A DNA stretch of 64,000 bases from contig CAZXGI010000001.1 of the NCBI GenBank assembly GCA_964639965.1, positions 62,001 through 126,000 on the forward strand. Reading direction: 5' to 3'. Below the pieces are notes generated by a model that had not been told where the DNA came from, ran no database searches, and was given only the letters and a program-made list of their open reading frames with translations. The translations under genes and the position numbers were made by a program. The stretch is from TMED23 sp964639965 (GTDB lineage Bacteria > Pseudomonadota > Alphaproteobacteria > Rhodospirillales > UBA2165). This document shows positions 44,091-53,429 of the stretch, in pieces; position 1 is the first letter of the stretch, and each line of letters starts with the position of its first letter.

Positions 44091-44877
44091 AGCACCTCTC
44101 AATTTGAGAAATAGTCGCATATTGGTATCAAATGATGATGGCATTGATTCTGTTGGAATCAAGAAGCTCGAGGCGATTGCCAAAAAACTCACAAAGGATG
44201 TTTGGGTTGTTGCGCCAAAAACGGAACAAAGCGCTGCTAGTCATTCATTGACGTTGCGTTCACCATTACGGATAAATAAGGTTGGCAAAAATCGTTTTTG
44301 TGTAAATGGGACGCCTGCTGACTGTGTACTTTTAGCAATTAATAAAATTCTGAAGGATGCTCCACCTAATTTAGTTCTTTCTGGGATAAATTATGGCTCT
44401 AACGTATGTGAGGATATGACGTATTCAGGAACAATCGCAGCAGCTATGGAGGCTACGCTCTTTGGTATTCCGGCGATTGCACTTAGTCAAGAAGTTGTCG
44501 GATCAAATTTTAATAAAAATATTGATTGGTCAACCGCAGAGGATTATTCAGCAAGGATAATAAAAAAACTCGTTTCTATCACTTGGCCGAAAGATGTTTT
44601 AATAAATGTTAACTTTCCTCCTGTACCCAAGACGAGGGTAGGTGGTATTGAGATTACACGGGAGGGACGTCGCAAGATTGGTGATGAAATTGTTGAGAGT
44701 TATGATCCCAGAGGTGAGCCTTATTTTTGGGTAGGTGCACAAAAGAATTCCGTCAGCCATTCGTTTGGAACGGATTTGGCCGCGATCAAAAACAATCGAA
44801 TCTCAATAACGCCGCTGTCGATAAATTTGACGCATCAAGTAATGATACGAAAATTAAGAGATGTTTTTGAGCAGTAA
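44083..44877 (+). CDS. surE: 5'/3'-nucleotidase SurE
   Basis: Metal-dependent phosphatase acting on nucleoside monophosphates (264 residues). The N-terminal ILVSNDDGIDSVGIKKLEA carries the metal-binding Asp pair; PKTEQSAASHSLTL and VNGTPADCVLLAI follow; LVLSGINYGSNVCEDMTYSGTIAAAMEA is the conserved block. ATG 44083 overlaps the serS end by 8 bases and gives the normal N-terminus; an upstream in-frame extension inside serS is not needed. The surE-pcm-nlpD order is widespread in Proteobacteria. Confidence 0.95.
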   Translation: MFRAPLNLRNSRILVSNDDGIDSVGIKKLEAIAKKLTKDVWVVAPKTEQSAASHSLTLRSPLRINKVGKNRFCVNGTPADCVLLAINKILKDAPPNLVLSGINYGSNVCEDMTYSGTIAAAMEATLFGIPAIALSQEVVGSNFNKNIDWSTAEDYSARIIKKLVSITWPKDVLINVNFPPVPKTRVGGIEITREGRRKIGDEIVESYDPRGEPYFWVGAQKNSVSHSFGTDLAAIKNNRISITPLSINLTHQVMIRKLRDVFEQ

Positions 44878-44917
44878 CGGCGCATAAAAGAAGGTAATGA
44901 GTTAAGGGGTTAAATTA

Positions 44918-45574
44918 TTGAGTTTAAACATTAATCAATCAGATAATCTCAAAATGGAACTGGTACTCATGCTTAGGCGTGCTGGTATTACCGAACCAGA
45001 TGTGGTTAAGGCAATGGAGCTAATACCTAGGGAACTTTTTGTACCAGAAGTATTTAGGAGTCGATCTTATGAAGACGTAACGCTACCCATTGGTTACCAT
45101 CAAACATTGAGCCAGCCGGCAATTGTTGGTTTAATGACAGAAGCTTTGGAGCTTAATGATCGAAAAAAAGTCTTGGAAGTGGGAACAGGGTCTGGTTATC
45201 AGACTTCGGTCCTAGCCTCGTTATGTCGCCGGGTTTATACAGTTGAGCGTCATGCAACGTTATTGCAGGAGGCTGAGAAGTGCTTTGATAAACTTCGTAT
45301 CCGAAATGTGACTAGTAAGGTTGGTGATGGTACGCTTGGTTGGGCGGCACAGGCTCCATTTGAGCGTATTATAGTGACAGCCGCCGCGGCAGATATTCCG
45401 CCGATATTAGTCGGTCAACTTTCGATTGGTGGTATAATGATTGTACCCATTGGACTTGATGATAATTTTCAAACAATTTTGAAAGTTGTCAAAACAAAGA
45501 ACGGTCTTGAAACCCAAGAGTTACGTGATGTTAGATTTGTTCCCTTAATACCAGAAGAAGCAACCGGCACCTAA
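44918..45574 (+). CDS. pcm: Protein-L-isoaspartate O-methyltransferase
   Basis: Repairs damaged Asn/Asp residues by methylating isoaspartate (218 residues). LPIGYHQTLSQPAIVGLMTEAL is the family substrate-binding block, and VLEVGTGSGYQTSVLASL is SAM motif I. The late RIIVTAAAADIPPILVGQLSIGGIMIVPIG is also typical. It begins with TTG 44918. It lies between surE and nlpD in one operon. Confidence 0.95.
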   Translation: MSLNINQSDNLKMELVLMLRRAGITEPDVVKAMELIPRELFVPEVFRSRSYEDVTLPIGYHQTLSQPAIVGLMTEALELNDRKKVLEVGTGSGYQTSVLASLCRRVYTVERHATLLQEAEKCFDKLRIRNVTSKVGDGTLGWAAQAPFERIIVTAAAADIPPILVGQLSIGGIMIVPIGLDDNFQTILKVVKTKNGLETQELRDVRFVPLIPEEATGT

Positions 45575-45608
45575 ATATTGCCCCCTAGGATTAAAAAGAG
45601 ATGCACCT

Positions 45609-46685
45609 ATGCAAAAATTTCTAATACAAACATCGTTGGTTTGTATCTGTTTTAATTTAATTGGGTGTTCTAATTTACAATGGCCTCCTCCAGGACAAAC
45701 CAAGAGTTCAGGTCTGGATAAGCGCAAAGCGGTTATTCCTTCACCCCTTATTAGTAAATTTGACGAAATTCCGGTCAGTGGCGTAGTTAGAGTTAAAAAG
45801 GGCGATACTCTTTTTATTTTATCACGGCGTTATGGGGTTTCTTTTCGGGCCATTATTGAAGCAAATCATTTAAAACCGCCATATCGTTTGCGTATTGGTG
45901 AATCGTTAATCTTACCAAGACCAAGGTTCCATAAGATTGTGCGTGGCGAATCACTTTACCAAATTTCTCGACGCTATGGTTTTGATGTTTATGAATTAGC
46001 TCGTATAAACCGTTTAAAATCCCCTTTTCGTATTTATGTCGGCCAAAAACTGGTTTTGCCATCTTTTAACGTTATGAAGCCTAAAACTTTTGCTCTAGAA
46101 AAGAAAAATTTGCAAAAATCATCCAAGATGAAAAAAAATAAGATAGCGGGTGTAGTTAGAAAACATTCTAAGAATATATTGAGGTTAAATAGATCGTCGT
46201 CCAAAAATCGAAAAAATGTGTCTATCTCAAATAAACCAAAGAGTGTTTCTATTCCGGATGTAAAAACGTCTGGTCGTTTTGATTGGCCAGTCCGGGGAAG
46301 GCTGTCATCTATTTTTGGTTCAAAGGGCCAAGGCTTGCATAACGATGGCATTAACATTATGGCCCCTCGGGGGGCATCTGTTAGGGCCGCGGATGCAGGT
46401 GTTATTGCTTATGCTGGTAATGAATTGCGTGGTTTTGGTAATTTGCTTTTGATTAAACATTCGGGAGGGTGGGTAACAGCTTATGCTCATAATGAAAAGT
46501 TGTTGGTAAAGCGTGGTGATATTGTTGCTAAAGGTCAAGTTGTAGCCAAAGTCGGTGCTTCTGGTAATGTAATTCAGCCCCAACTCCATTTTGAAGTGCG
46601 TAAGGGAAAGCGTGCCATCAACCCTCTTATGCATCTGAAGCGTATAACCGTAAATATTAAAAATGAAGCTGCAGTATTATTATGA
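45609..46685 (+). CDS. nlpD: NlpD-like LysM / degenerate M23 lipoprotein
   Basis: Lipoprotein with signal ending at LIGC (Cys20). Two LysM repeats bind peptidoglycan: VKKGDTLFILSRRYGVSFRAI (about 61-105) and IVRGESLYQISRRYGFDVYEL (about 107-152). After a Lys-rich linker comes an M23/LytM domain from about residue 220. The first ligand motif reads HNDGIN, with Asn249 at the usual Asp position, and the last reads PQLHFEVR, with Gln325 replacing a His. It is therefore likely a non-enzymatic LytM factor that activates amidases at division, as NlpD and EnvC do. Confidence 0.9.
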   Translation: MQKFLIQTSLVCICFNLIGCSNLQWPPPGQTKSSGLDKRKAVIPSPLISKFDEIPVSGVVRVKKGDTLFILSRRYGVSFRAIIEANHLKPPYRLRIGESLILPRPRFHKIVRGESLYQISRRYGFDVYELARINRLKSPFRIYVGQKLVLPSFNVMKPKTFALEKKNLQKSSKMKKNKIAGVVRKHSKNILRLNRSSSKNRKNVSISNKPKSVSIPDVKTSGRFDWPVRGRLSSIFGSKGQGLHNDGINIMAPRGASVRAADAGVIAYAGNELRGFGNLLLIKHSGGWVTAYAHNEKLLVKRGDIVAKGQVVAKVGASGNVIQPQLHFEVRKGKRAINPLMHLKRITVNIKNEAAVLL

Positions 46686-47543
46686 TTAATCAATATTTTT
46701 TCCGAGGCGACCCGCAAGGTCTTGAATATATTGGTATGCAACACGGCCTGAGCGTGAACCCCGGGTCATTGACCATTCCAGAGCTTCAGCATGGACCTTT
46801 TTTTTATCAATTTTTAAGCCGTAGTTTTTGACATAGCCGTCAATAATTTGGAAAAAAGTGTCCTGTTTTAGGGGGTGAAAACCAAGCCACAGACCAAACC
46901 TATCTGATAAAGACACTTTTTCTTCCACCGCTTCCGCTGTATGAATTGCGTTGGATCGTTCATTTTCTATCATATCACGTGGCATTAAATGACGTCGGTT
47001 TGAGGTAGCATAAAAAATAATATTTTTTGGACGACCTTCGATCCCTCCTTCAAGAATAGCCTTTAAGGATTTGAATGTTGCCTCTTCCTTTTCAAAAGAT
47101 AAGTCATCGCAAAATAAGACACAACGCCGGTCTTGTGCTGCTAGTATCTGTAGAAGACGAGGTAATGTTGGGATATCCTCTCTATGAATCTCAATAAGAG
47201 CCAACTTGTCATCTGAACTTTTGTTTATCTCCGCGTGCAGGGCCTTCACCAGAGAACTTTTACCAGTGCCTCTTGCGCCCCAAAGTAGTGCATTATTTGC
47301 AGGAAGACCCTCGGCAAAACGTTCTGTATTTTCGCGAAGTATATTGATTTGTTTATCTATTCCCACCAACAGGTCGAGTTCAATTTTGTTAACTTTGTGG
47401 ATAGGATGGAGTTGTTCAGGATTTGAATGCCAAACAAATGCATCGGCCCCCTCAAGCGATTGGTTTTTACTTGCAGGGGGTGCTATTCGCTCTAAGGCAT
47501 CCGCTATTCGTTCTAGCAAAGGTTCAATCTTTTGCTTTTCCAT
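46686..47543 (-). CDS. DUF815 family ATPase
   Basis: AAA+-type ATP-binding protein of 285 residues. The Walker A is GARGTGKSSLVKAL and Walker B-like VLFCDDLSFE, with ATSNRRHL as sensor 1 and the family stretch SLSDRFGLWLGFHP. This order is typical of DUF815 proteins, whose function is unknown. ATG 47543 has GGAGA 8 bases upstream and is preferred over a longer frame to 47612. Its stop directly abuts the nlpD stop with no base between them. Confidence 0.9.
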   Translation of the reverse strand: MEKQKIEPLLERIADALERIAPPASKNQSLEGADAFVWHSNPEQLHPIHKVNKIELDLLVGIDKQINILRENTERFAEGLPANNALLWGARGTGKSSLVKALHAEINKSSDDKLALIEIHREDIPTLPRLLQILAAQDRRCVLFCDDLSFEKEEATFKSLKAILEGGIEGRPKNIIFYATSNRRHLMPRDMIENERSNAIHTAEAVEEKVSLSDRFGLWLGFHPLKQDTFFQIIDGYVKNYGLKIDKKKVHAEALEWSMTRGSRSGRVAYQYIQDLAGRLGKNID

Positions 47544-47941
47544 TATTAGGATCTCCTTAGAATTACCACACTTTACGCGGCGGGACCCTAGCATAAGGAT
47601 ATTTTTCGTCAATAAATTCTTCTTATAGCACAGTTTTAACTAATTGGTAATTGTCGTAGATTGAGTTTAATCTCAATAGAAGCTTTCCTTCTCCCATGCT
47701 AAAATCTTAGCCGTTAAATATATCAATTTAGTAATAAATCTATGGTTATCCGATATCTCTGCCATTTTTTGTAAGGCTAGAGGTTTTCAATTATTGAATG
47801 TTTTTATGAATTAGATGGAATTGATTTTCCATTTTTACTGTTTTATTTTGTGGTGTTAGATTGGTAGAGAATGAAATTACGATTGCATTGGCGGTGTAGC
47901 GGGTTATATTCCGCGCATTGTTATTGTATAGGGAGCTACAA
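47544..47941. other. Intergenic region between the DUF815 ATPase and yajC
   Basis: A 398-base AT-rich divergent spacer. It holds the ribosome site of the ATPase gene at its left end and a good sigma70-type promoter for yajC near its right end. I saw no tRNA, riboswitch or long hairpin in between. Confidence 0.5.
47883..47910 (+). promoter_or_regulatory. Predicted sigma70-type promoter of yajC-secDF
   Basis: TTGCAT (47883-47888) and TATATT (47905-47910) are separated by 16 bases. Transcription would start near 47917, leaving a leader of about 25 bases before the yajC ATG at 47942, with GGGAG inside it. Read by eye only. Confidence 0.5.
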
Positions 47942-48337
47942 ATGATTATTACGCCTGCTTACGCGCAAACTGCTGGTGGCACCGATGGCGGTTTTGCAAC
48001 CTTATTGCCTTTAGTTTTGATTTTTGTTGTTTTTTATTTTTTATTGATTAGGCCCCAGCAAAAGAGAGCTAAGAATCATCGTAATATGTTAGCTGCTGTG
48101 GTGCGCGGTGATAAAATTGTAACTGGAGGTGGTATTATAGGAACTGTTACAAAAGTCGTTAATGATGATGAATTAGCAGTTGAAATTGCTGAAGGGATAA
48201 AAATTAGGGTTCAGCGGGGTCTAATAGCTAACGTACAATCAAAATCCCAGCCTTCAAACGGTAACGAGCCAACTTCACCAACTAATGATGCAGGTGGAGG
48301 AATACTTGGTAAGCTGCTAGGTGGAGGTAAAAAGTAA
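47942..48337 (+). CDS. yajC: Preprotein translocase subunit YajC
   Basis: Small single-helix membrane protein (131 residues) associated with SecDF. After a short N-terminus (ITPAYAQ), the helix LLPLVLIFVVFYFLLIRPQQKRAK is diagnostic, with the RPQQKR stop-transfer motif, followed by the KIVTGGGIIGTV beta domain. A glycine-rich tail ends the protein. ATG 47942 follows GGGAGCTAC. secD follows 40 bases later. Confidence 0.93.
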   Translation: MIITPAYAQTAGGTDGGFATLLPLVLIFVVFYFLLIRPQQKRAKNHRNMLAAVVRGDKIVTGGGIIGTVTKVVNDDELAVEIAEGIKIRVQRGLIANVQSKSQPSNGNEPTSPTNDAGGGILGKLLGGGKK

Positions 48338-48377
48338 TTTACTTAGAGACGAATTTCTGGAGTGTCTTACATACCAC

Positions 48378-49955
48378 ATGGTTTATTTTTCTAAATGGAA
48401 GATCTCAATAATATTGGGGATTGTGTTGCTTGGGTTTGTGATTGCGGCACCAAACTTATTGGACCAAAAAACGGCAGACAATTTACCACGTTGGCTCCCT
48501 CACAAGCAGGTCAATCTGGGCCTTGACCTTCAAGGAGGTTCACATTTGTTGCTTGAAGTGAAGGTGTCAGTGGTCTTGCGTGAACGCCTTGAAAGTATCG
48601 TTGATGCAATTAGGGTGGTTTTGCGCAAAAATCGTATCGGTTATGCTAGGCTTGGCCTTCAAGGTAACACGGTAAATTTTTCTGTGCGTAAGATATCTGA
48701 TGTTGAAAAAGCACAAAAGCTTGTTAAAGAAGTGGAGCAAGATCTTGAGATCACTGTTGAAGATGACAAAATAAGCCTAAATTTCAATGAAAAATCGCTC
48801 CGAAATATAAAGAGTTCCGCTGTAGATCAGTCTATTGAAATTGTTCGTCGGCGTATCGACGAGACAGGCACAAGAGAGCCAGCTATACAAAGGCAAGGCC
48901 AAGACCGTATTTTAGTTCAAGTGCCGGGTCTAAGTGACCCTGAAAGATTGAAGAGACTGTTAGGTAAAACGGCTAAAATGAGTTTTCACTTGTTGGATCA
49001 TAAAGGTTCAATGGCCGATGCATTACAGGGCCGTATCCCGCCTGGAGCTATGTTATTGGCCTCGACCGAAGGGACTTCTAAAGGTCAATCGCGTCGCTAT
49101 TTAGTTAAGAAACGGGTTGCGGTTGGAGGTGATCGCTTAATTGATTCACAACCTTCCTTCGATAGCCGAACGGGTGAACCAATTGTCAATTTTCGATTTG
49201 ATACTCTAGGTGGAAAAAAATTTGGTGATGTAACAAAAAAGAATGTAAATCGACCTTTTGCGATTGTTTTAGATGGCAAAGTAATTTCGGCTCCTGTCAT
49301 ACGAGAGCCGATCCTTGGTGGTAGTGGTCAGATCAGTGGTAATTTTACAATTAGTGGTGCGCAGGATCTAGCTCTTCTTTTGCGGGCTGGGGCTTTGCCA
49401 GCTCCCTTAACTATTTTAGAAGAACGTTCAGTTGGACCAGGATTGGGTGCAGATAGTATTGCGGCTGGGAAAATAGCTTCAATTATAGGTCTTATTTTAG
49501 TTATTGTTTTTATGGTTATAATATACGGTGTTTTTGGTTTTTTTGCAGATATTGCCTTACTGGTAAATATGGTTCTGATATTAGGTAGTTTATCCCTTTT
49601 GCAGGCAACTCTTACACTACCCGGTATTGCTGGTATTGTCCTAACTATTGGCATGGCAGTTGATGCTAACGTACTGGTGTTTGAACGTATTAGAGAAGAG
49701 GTGCGTGCAGGTAGAACTCCAATATCGGCAATTGATTCTGGTTACAGTCGAGCCATAACTACAATTGTTGATGCTAATTTGACAACGCTAATCGCCGCGT
49801 TAATTTTGTTTTATTTTGGCTCAGGCCCTGTCCGTGGCTTTGCAGTTACCTTGTCGATCGGGATAGTAAGTTCAATGTTCACAGCGATTATGCTAACTCG
49901 TCTGATGGTTGTTGCGTGGATTAGGAACCGCCGCGTCACCGAAGTTCCAATATAA
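48378..49955 (+). CDS. secD: Protein translocase subunit SecD
   Basis: Polytopic RND-family subunit (525 residues) that uses the proton-motive force to complete protein export. NLGLDLQGGSHLLLEV (D1 motif) is near residue 50, the large periplasmic P1 domain spans about residues 60-330, and the six-helix membrane part carries GMAVDANVLVFERIREEVRAG (D5 motif). ATG 48378 (MVYFSKWK) gives the family-like N-terminus; a longer in-frame start at 48321 overlaps yajC. secF follows immediately. Confidence 0.95.
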   Translation: MVYFSKWKISIILGIVLLGFVIAAPNLLDQKTADNLPRWLPHKQVNLGLDLQGGSHLLLEVKVSVVLRERLESIVDAIRVVLRKNRIGYARLGLQGNTVNFSVRKISDVEKAQKLVKEVEQDLEITVEDDKISLNFNEKSLRNIKSSAVDQSIEIVRRRIDETGTREPAIQRQGQDRILVQVPGLSDPERLKRLLGKTAKMSFHLLDHKGSMADALQGRIPPGAMLLASTEGTSKGQSRRYLVKKRVAVGGDRLIDSQPSFDSRTGEPIVNFRFDTLGGKKFGDVTKKNVNRPFAIVLDGKVISAPVIREPILGGSGQISGNFTISGAQDLALLLRAGALPAPLTILEERSVGPGLGADSIAAGKIASIIGLILVIVFMVIIYGVFGFFADIALLVNMVLILGSLSLLQATLTLPGIAGIVLTIGMAVDANVLVFERIREEVRAGRTPISAIDSGYSRAITTIVDANLTTLIAALILFYFGSGPVRGFAVTLSIGIVSSMFTAIMLTRLMVVAWIRNRRVTEVPI

Positions 49956-49965
49956 AGGCGATGTA

Positions 49966-50913
49966 ATGAAACCGTTAAATTTAATACCTGCTAAACCTAA
50001 TATAAATTTTGCTGGCCAACGTAAGGTATTTTTTGGCATTTCTTTGCTGTTAATTTTACTCTCTGCTACATTATTTATTGTGCGCGACCTTAATTATGGC
50101 ATTGATTTTCAAGGTGGTATATTAGTTGAGGTGCGTGTTGATCGTGTTGGAAAATTAAGTGAAATGCGCCAACGACTTTCAACTCTGGGCTTAGGAGAGG
50201 TTTCGCTTCAGGAATTTGGAGCGCCAACCGATATTCTTATTCGGGTTCAGAAGCAGGTTGGTGGTGAAAAGGCTCAACAAGCAGCAATCAATAGAATAAA
50301 ACGCGAATTGGGGGAAGGTGTAAAATACCGCCGTACCGAATTTGTTGGTCCAAAAGTTAGTTCGGAATTGTTTCAAGATGGCGTATTAGCTGTATTTTTA
50401 GCGATAATTGGTATTTTACTCTACATTTGGTTTAGGTTTGAATGGCAATTTGGTGTTGGTGCTATTATTGCACTATGCCATGATGTGATAACAACTATTG
50501 GGATATTTGCGCTAACTGGAATAGAATTCAACTTATCAACCGTTGCTGCGATATTGACCATTGCAGGTTATTCTATTAATGACACTGTTGTTGTTTTTGA
50601 CCGAGTTCGTGAAAATTTGCGGAAATTTAAATCTTTATCATTGTTTGAACTGCTCAATAATTCGGTTAATGAGACTTTGTCTCGTACCGTTATGACTTCA
50701 GTTACCACATTATTAGCTTTATTATCACTTTATATACTTGGAGGGGAAGTTATCCGCGGGTTCAGTTTTGCTATGATATGGGGTGTTTTGATCGGAACTT
50801 ATTCTTCAATTTGTTTGGCGGTGCCTTTATTGTTATATCTCAATATCGATAGAGGGACTTCGCGTGCAAAGGATAGCAGTAATAATATTGAAAAAGGCAC
50901 GTCTCAGTTATAA
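49966..50913 (+). CDS. secF: Protein translocase subunit SecF
   Basis: Partner of SecD (315 residues). YGIDFQGGILVEVRV is the D1-like motif, FRFEWQFGVGAIIALCHDVITTIGIFAL lies in the membrane domain, and AGYSINDTVVVFDRVREN is the hallmark second motif. The start is ATG 49966, 10 bases after the secD stop. The yajC-secD-secF-Mth938 order continues into the next gene. Confidence 0.95.
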   Translation: MKPLNLIPAKPNINFAGQRKVFFGISLLLILLSATLFIVRDLNYGIDFQGGILVEVRVDRVGKLSEMRQRLSTLGLGEVSLQEFGAPTDILIRVQKQVGGEKAQQAAINRIKRELGEGVKYRRTEFVGPKVSSELFQDGVLAVFLAIIGILLYIWFRFEWQFGVGAIIALCHDVITTIGIFALTGIEFNLSTVAAILTIAGYSINDTVVVFDRVRENLRKFKSLSLFELLNNSVNETLSRTVMTSVTTLLALLSLYILGGEVIRGFSFAMIWGVLIGTYSSICLAVPLLLYLNIDRGTSRAKDSSNNIEKGTSQL

Positions 50914-50941
50914 GGAAAATACCAAAAGGTAGGAAAAGGTT

Positions 50942-51325
50942 ATTTCACTTGATATTACCCCATCAATTCCCGTTGGTCGCCAGATTATACAGAGTTATGG
51001 CGATTACAAATTTAAAGTTAGCGATGTAGTCTATAGGAATTCTATACTAGTATTCCAGAATGAAACACTAGAATGGCCAACTGCGTCGATTAATAATTTG
51101 AAAGGCAGCTCGTTTTTAGATGTTTTGAAAGCAGATCCGGCTATTGAAATATTATTAATTGGCTGTGGGATACGCGCTACCCTTATTAAAGCTGATATTT
51201 TAGCGGATATAAAAAGTGCTGGTATTGCCTTCGAGTCGATGGATACAGGTGCAGCATGCAGAACCTTCAACGTTTTAATGTCTGAAGATCGTAGGGTGGC
51301 AGCGGCTCTTATTCCAGTTGGGTAA
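50942..51325 (+). CDS. Mth938-like domain protein (NDUFAF3-like), apparent ATT start
   Basis: A 127-residue protein of the Mth938/NDUFAF3 fold; in mitochondria NDUFAF3 assists complex I assembly. Family-like segments are GRQIIQSYGDYKFKV near the N-terminus, LIGCGIRATLIKADI in the middle, and FESMDTGAACRTFNVLMSEDRRVAAALIPVG at the end. The homologous N-terminus (LDITPSIPVGRQ) is encoded from about 50948, but no ATG, GTG or TTG lies in frame upstream of it after the stop at 50930. The only well-placed candidate is ATT at 50942 with AGGAAAAGG 2-3 bases ahead. A TTG at 51098 would remove about 50 conserved residues. Confidence 0.75.
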   Translation: MSLDITPSIPVGRQIIQSYGDYKFKVSDVVYRNSILVFQNETLEWPTASINNLKGSSFLDVLKADPAIEILLIGCGIRATLIKADILADIKSAGIAFESMDTGAACRTFNVLMSEDRRVAAALIPVG

Positions 51326-51332
51326 AATATAA

Positions 51333-53426
51333 ATGCCATATCAACCGTATTTGAGAGAGACTAAAGAGTCGTCAGATGAATTATTAAAATCTGGGAATTA
51401 TGCGTATGCTTTTTATAAAGCATCAGATCCAGAGACGCGCGCATGTGCTAGAATTATGTGCGGTTCTATTGAAACAGGCCTAGCAGAATTAGCTGCATGT
51501 AACGGCATATCACAATATTCATCTCTTATCCAAGCTTATGGTTACTGGTGTCTGAAGAAAAAAAAATATGCGCTAGAAATTCTCTCGGGCGTTGAAAGTG
51601 AAAAAGCAAAAAAGTTTTCTGGGTTTATTCAAAATGGAGCCGAGGTGCTAATTTTCTCTACCACCGGTGAGGACAAAATTAAGGACTTTGACGATATTAA
51701 AATATCATATCAGTCTATTAAATTAGAAAATTTTAAGAAAAATATTTCTGATAAAGATAAAAATAAGGATTTGATTATCAGTTATGGTGCTTATGGCGTC
51801 AATTTACCCAATAATATTTTTGATATCGAATGCCCAATAGCATTCTGGGTTAGCGACCATGATTTTTTTTATTCGACGCGTTATAGTGACCTCTCTCGTG
51901 CAACAGTGTTGATAACCAATAGTGCGGGCGAACATTGCGAATTAAGCCAACATTATAGTTCTAGAATTGCATCTTTTCCGGGACATGAGTTTTATCGAAA
52001 TAGTGATTATTTCCATGAGCCTAGCCATATTAAAAAGTTTGATATTTGTTTTACTGGCAAGGCGTTTGTTCCTTACATGCGGGACAAAGCACAGTTTCTC
52101 TACCAGTTTATTAAACTTAATGAGCCAGAATTAGATATAAGAATCTACGATGGTTATTTGCAGGAAGAACAGTTTATGTCTGTTATGGCAAATAGCCGAT
52201 TTATTCCGCTTTTTTGGCGTTATGCCGGGGGAATTCAGACGCGTGCTATTGATGCTATTAGGCAAGGAGCCAATGTCTTCTCGCCGGAGAAGCTAACAGC
52301 AGGAGTTTTAATTAAAGGGGTCGAAGCTGGATTTGTGAGTTTGTGTTCAGGTGTTTCAAGTCAGCTGGTTCGCAAATATATAAAAGACTATGAAGCCATT
52401 GTGGAACGTCGCCACGATAATAACCTTTTTAAGGATTTATTTTGGTCTCAACCCTATAGAGAACAACGATTTGTTAAATTCTGTCTTTTTCAAACAATTT
52501 TAACACAAACCCCCGACGTTGCTATTGCTAATAATTTGCCTCTACCCGCCGAGTTAAGGGGCTACTCGGAAAAAAATGCTAGAAAACTGTATACGAGTAT
52601 TGCCAAGTATAACATGTCAGCCAGCATAAAAGGCGTTGCTCATTATAATTTTGCGGCGGCAGCAGCTTTGTATGCTGCAACAGCAGGCGATGGCAATGCT
52701 AGGTTAGGTCAAATTTCCGTAGAAATTTATACTATGGGACAAGAAAAATTTCCGAACAACTTGATTCTGAAGTTTAATGCAGCAAGAGCTCTTTGGTTGT
52801 TCGGTGCGAAATCTGAAGCTTCACCAATTTTTGATGAATTGTCACGTTCGGATGAAAAACATGATTTCGACCCGACAGATGGTGTGTTAAGCCACCGAAT
52901 TCAGGCTCTCTCTGAGATGTTTTCTTACGGTGATTATTTTCAAGCAGCATTAAATGATCCAATTCGTGCCCGCAAAATAATTCAAAGCTCGGCACTAACT
53001 TATCTTGGCGTCTACGCTTTTGAGACAAATCAGGTTAAAGAAGCAGCTAAATTTCTTAGAAAGGCTGTCACGATATTTACCGAAAATGTCGCAGCTTATA
53101 AGTGGTTGACTAAAGTTCTAGTTTGTTTATCGGCAGACGCAAAAGAAATTCTCGGGGTTTTCTATAAAGCGATAAACTTATATCCCCCAAATTTATGTGA
53201 CCTCTTGCCATATGGCGTTGAAGCGGAACTTTCAACTGGGAATGAGGAAAAGGCCTCTGCTCTATTAAATAATTGGGTTTTATACCATTGGCGTGTGCGA
53301 GAGCCCTCGGGTAAGCTTTTGTCTTTGAACGAAAGGTCGTTGAGAATTATATATGATAATCAATTTCTATTAGATGATTGGATAATTGAGAAGTTTGAGA
53401 AAATAAAAAAAGAAGCGTTAGATTAA
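51333..53426 (+). CDS. CgeB-like glycosyltransferase with TPR-like repeats
   Basis: A 697-residue protein, 7 bases after the previous stop. Residues about 1-95 are helical (ETRACARIMCGSIETGLAELAA). About 105-350 resembles CgeB/DUF3880-type glycosyltransferases, with PIAFWVSDHDFFYS, FDICFTGKAFVPYMRDKA and a C-subdomain GGIQTRAIDAIRQGANVFSP that would bind the nucleotide sugar. From about 430 to the end are TPR-like helical pairs (NFAAAAALYAATAGDGNARLGQ, LGVYAFETNQVKEAAKFLRKAV). No signal peptide or membrane helix was seen. It heads a cluster with GT2 and another CgeB-like gene; acceptor unknown. Confidence 0.7.
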   Translation: MPYQPYLRETKESSDELLKSGNYAYAFYKASDPETRACARIMCGSIETGLAELAACNGISQYSSLIQAYGYWCLKKKKYALEILSGVESEKAKKFSGFIQNGAEVLIFSTTGEDKIKDFDDIKISYQSIKLENFKKNISDKDKNKDLIISYGAYGVNLPNNIFDIECPIAFWVSDHDFFYSTRYSDLSRATVLITNSAGEHCELSQHYSSRIASFPGHEFYRNSDYFHEPSHIKKFDICFTGKAFVPYMRDKAQFLYQFIKLNEPELDIRIYDGYLQEEQFMSVMANSRFIPLFWRYAGGIQTRAIDAIRQGANVFSPEKLTAGVLIKGVEAGFVSLCSGVSSQLVRKYIKDYEAIVERRHDNNLFKDLFWSQPYREQRFVKFCLFQTILTQTPDVAIANNLPLPAELRGYSEKNARKLYTSIAKYNMSASIKGVAHYNFAAAAALYAATAGDGNARLGQISVEIYTMGQEKFPNNLILKFNAARALWLFGAKSEASPIFDELSRSDEKHDFDPTDGVLSHRIQALSEMFSYGDYFQAALNDPIRARKIIQSSALTYLGVYAFETNQVKEAAKFLRKAVTIFTENVAAYKWLTKVLVCLSADAKEILGVFYKAINLYPPNLCDLLPYGVEAELSTGNEEKASALLNNWVLYHWRVREPSGKLLSLNERSLRIIYDNQFLLDDWIIEKFEKIKKEALD

Positions 53427-53429
53427 AAT

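Noticed and set aside
45609..46685. Loss of M23 catalytic residues in NlpD as a novelty
   Set aside because: Asn and Gln at these positions are usual for NlpD/EnvC-type amidase activators, so this is an ordinary family feature.
49328..49654. Open frame opposite secD
   Set aside because: Basic, low-complexity translation with no motif, wholly inside secD; a shadow frame.
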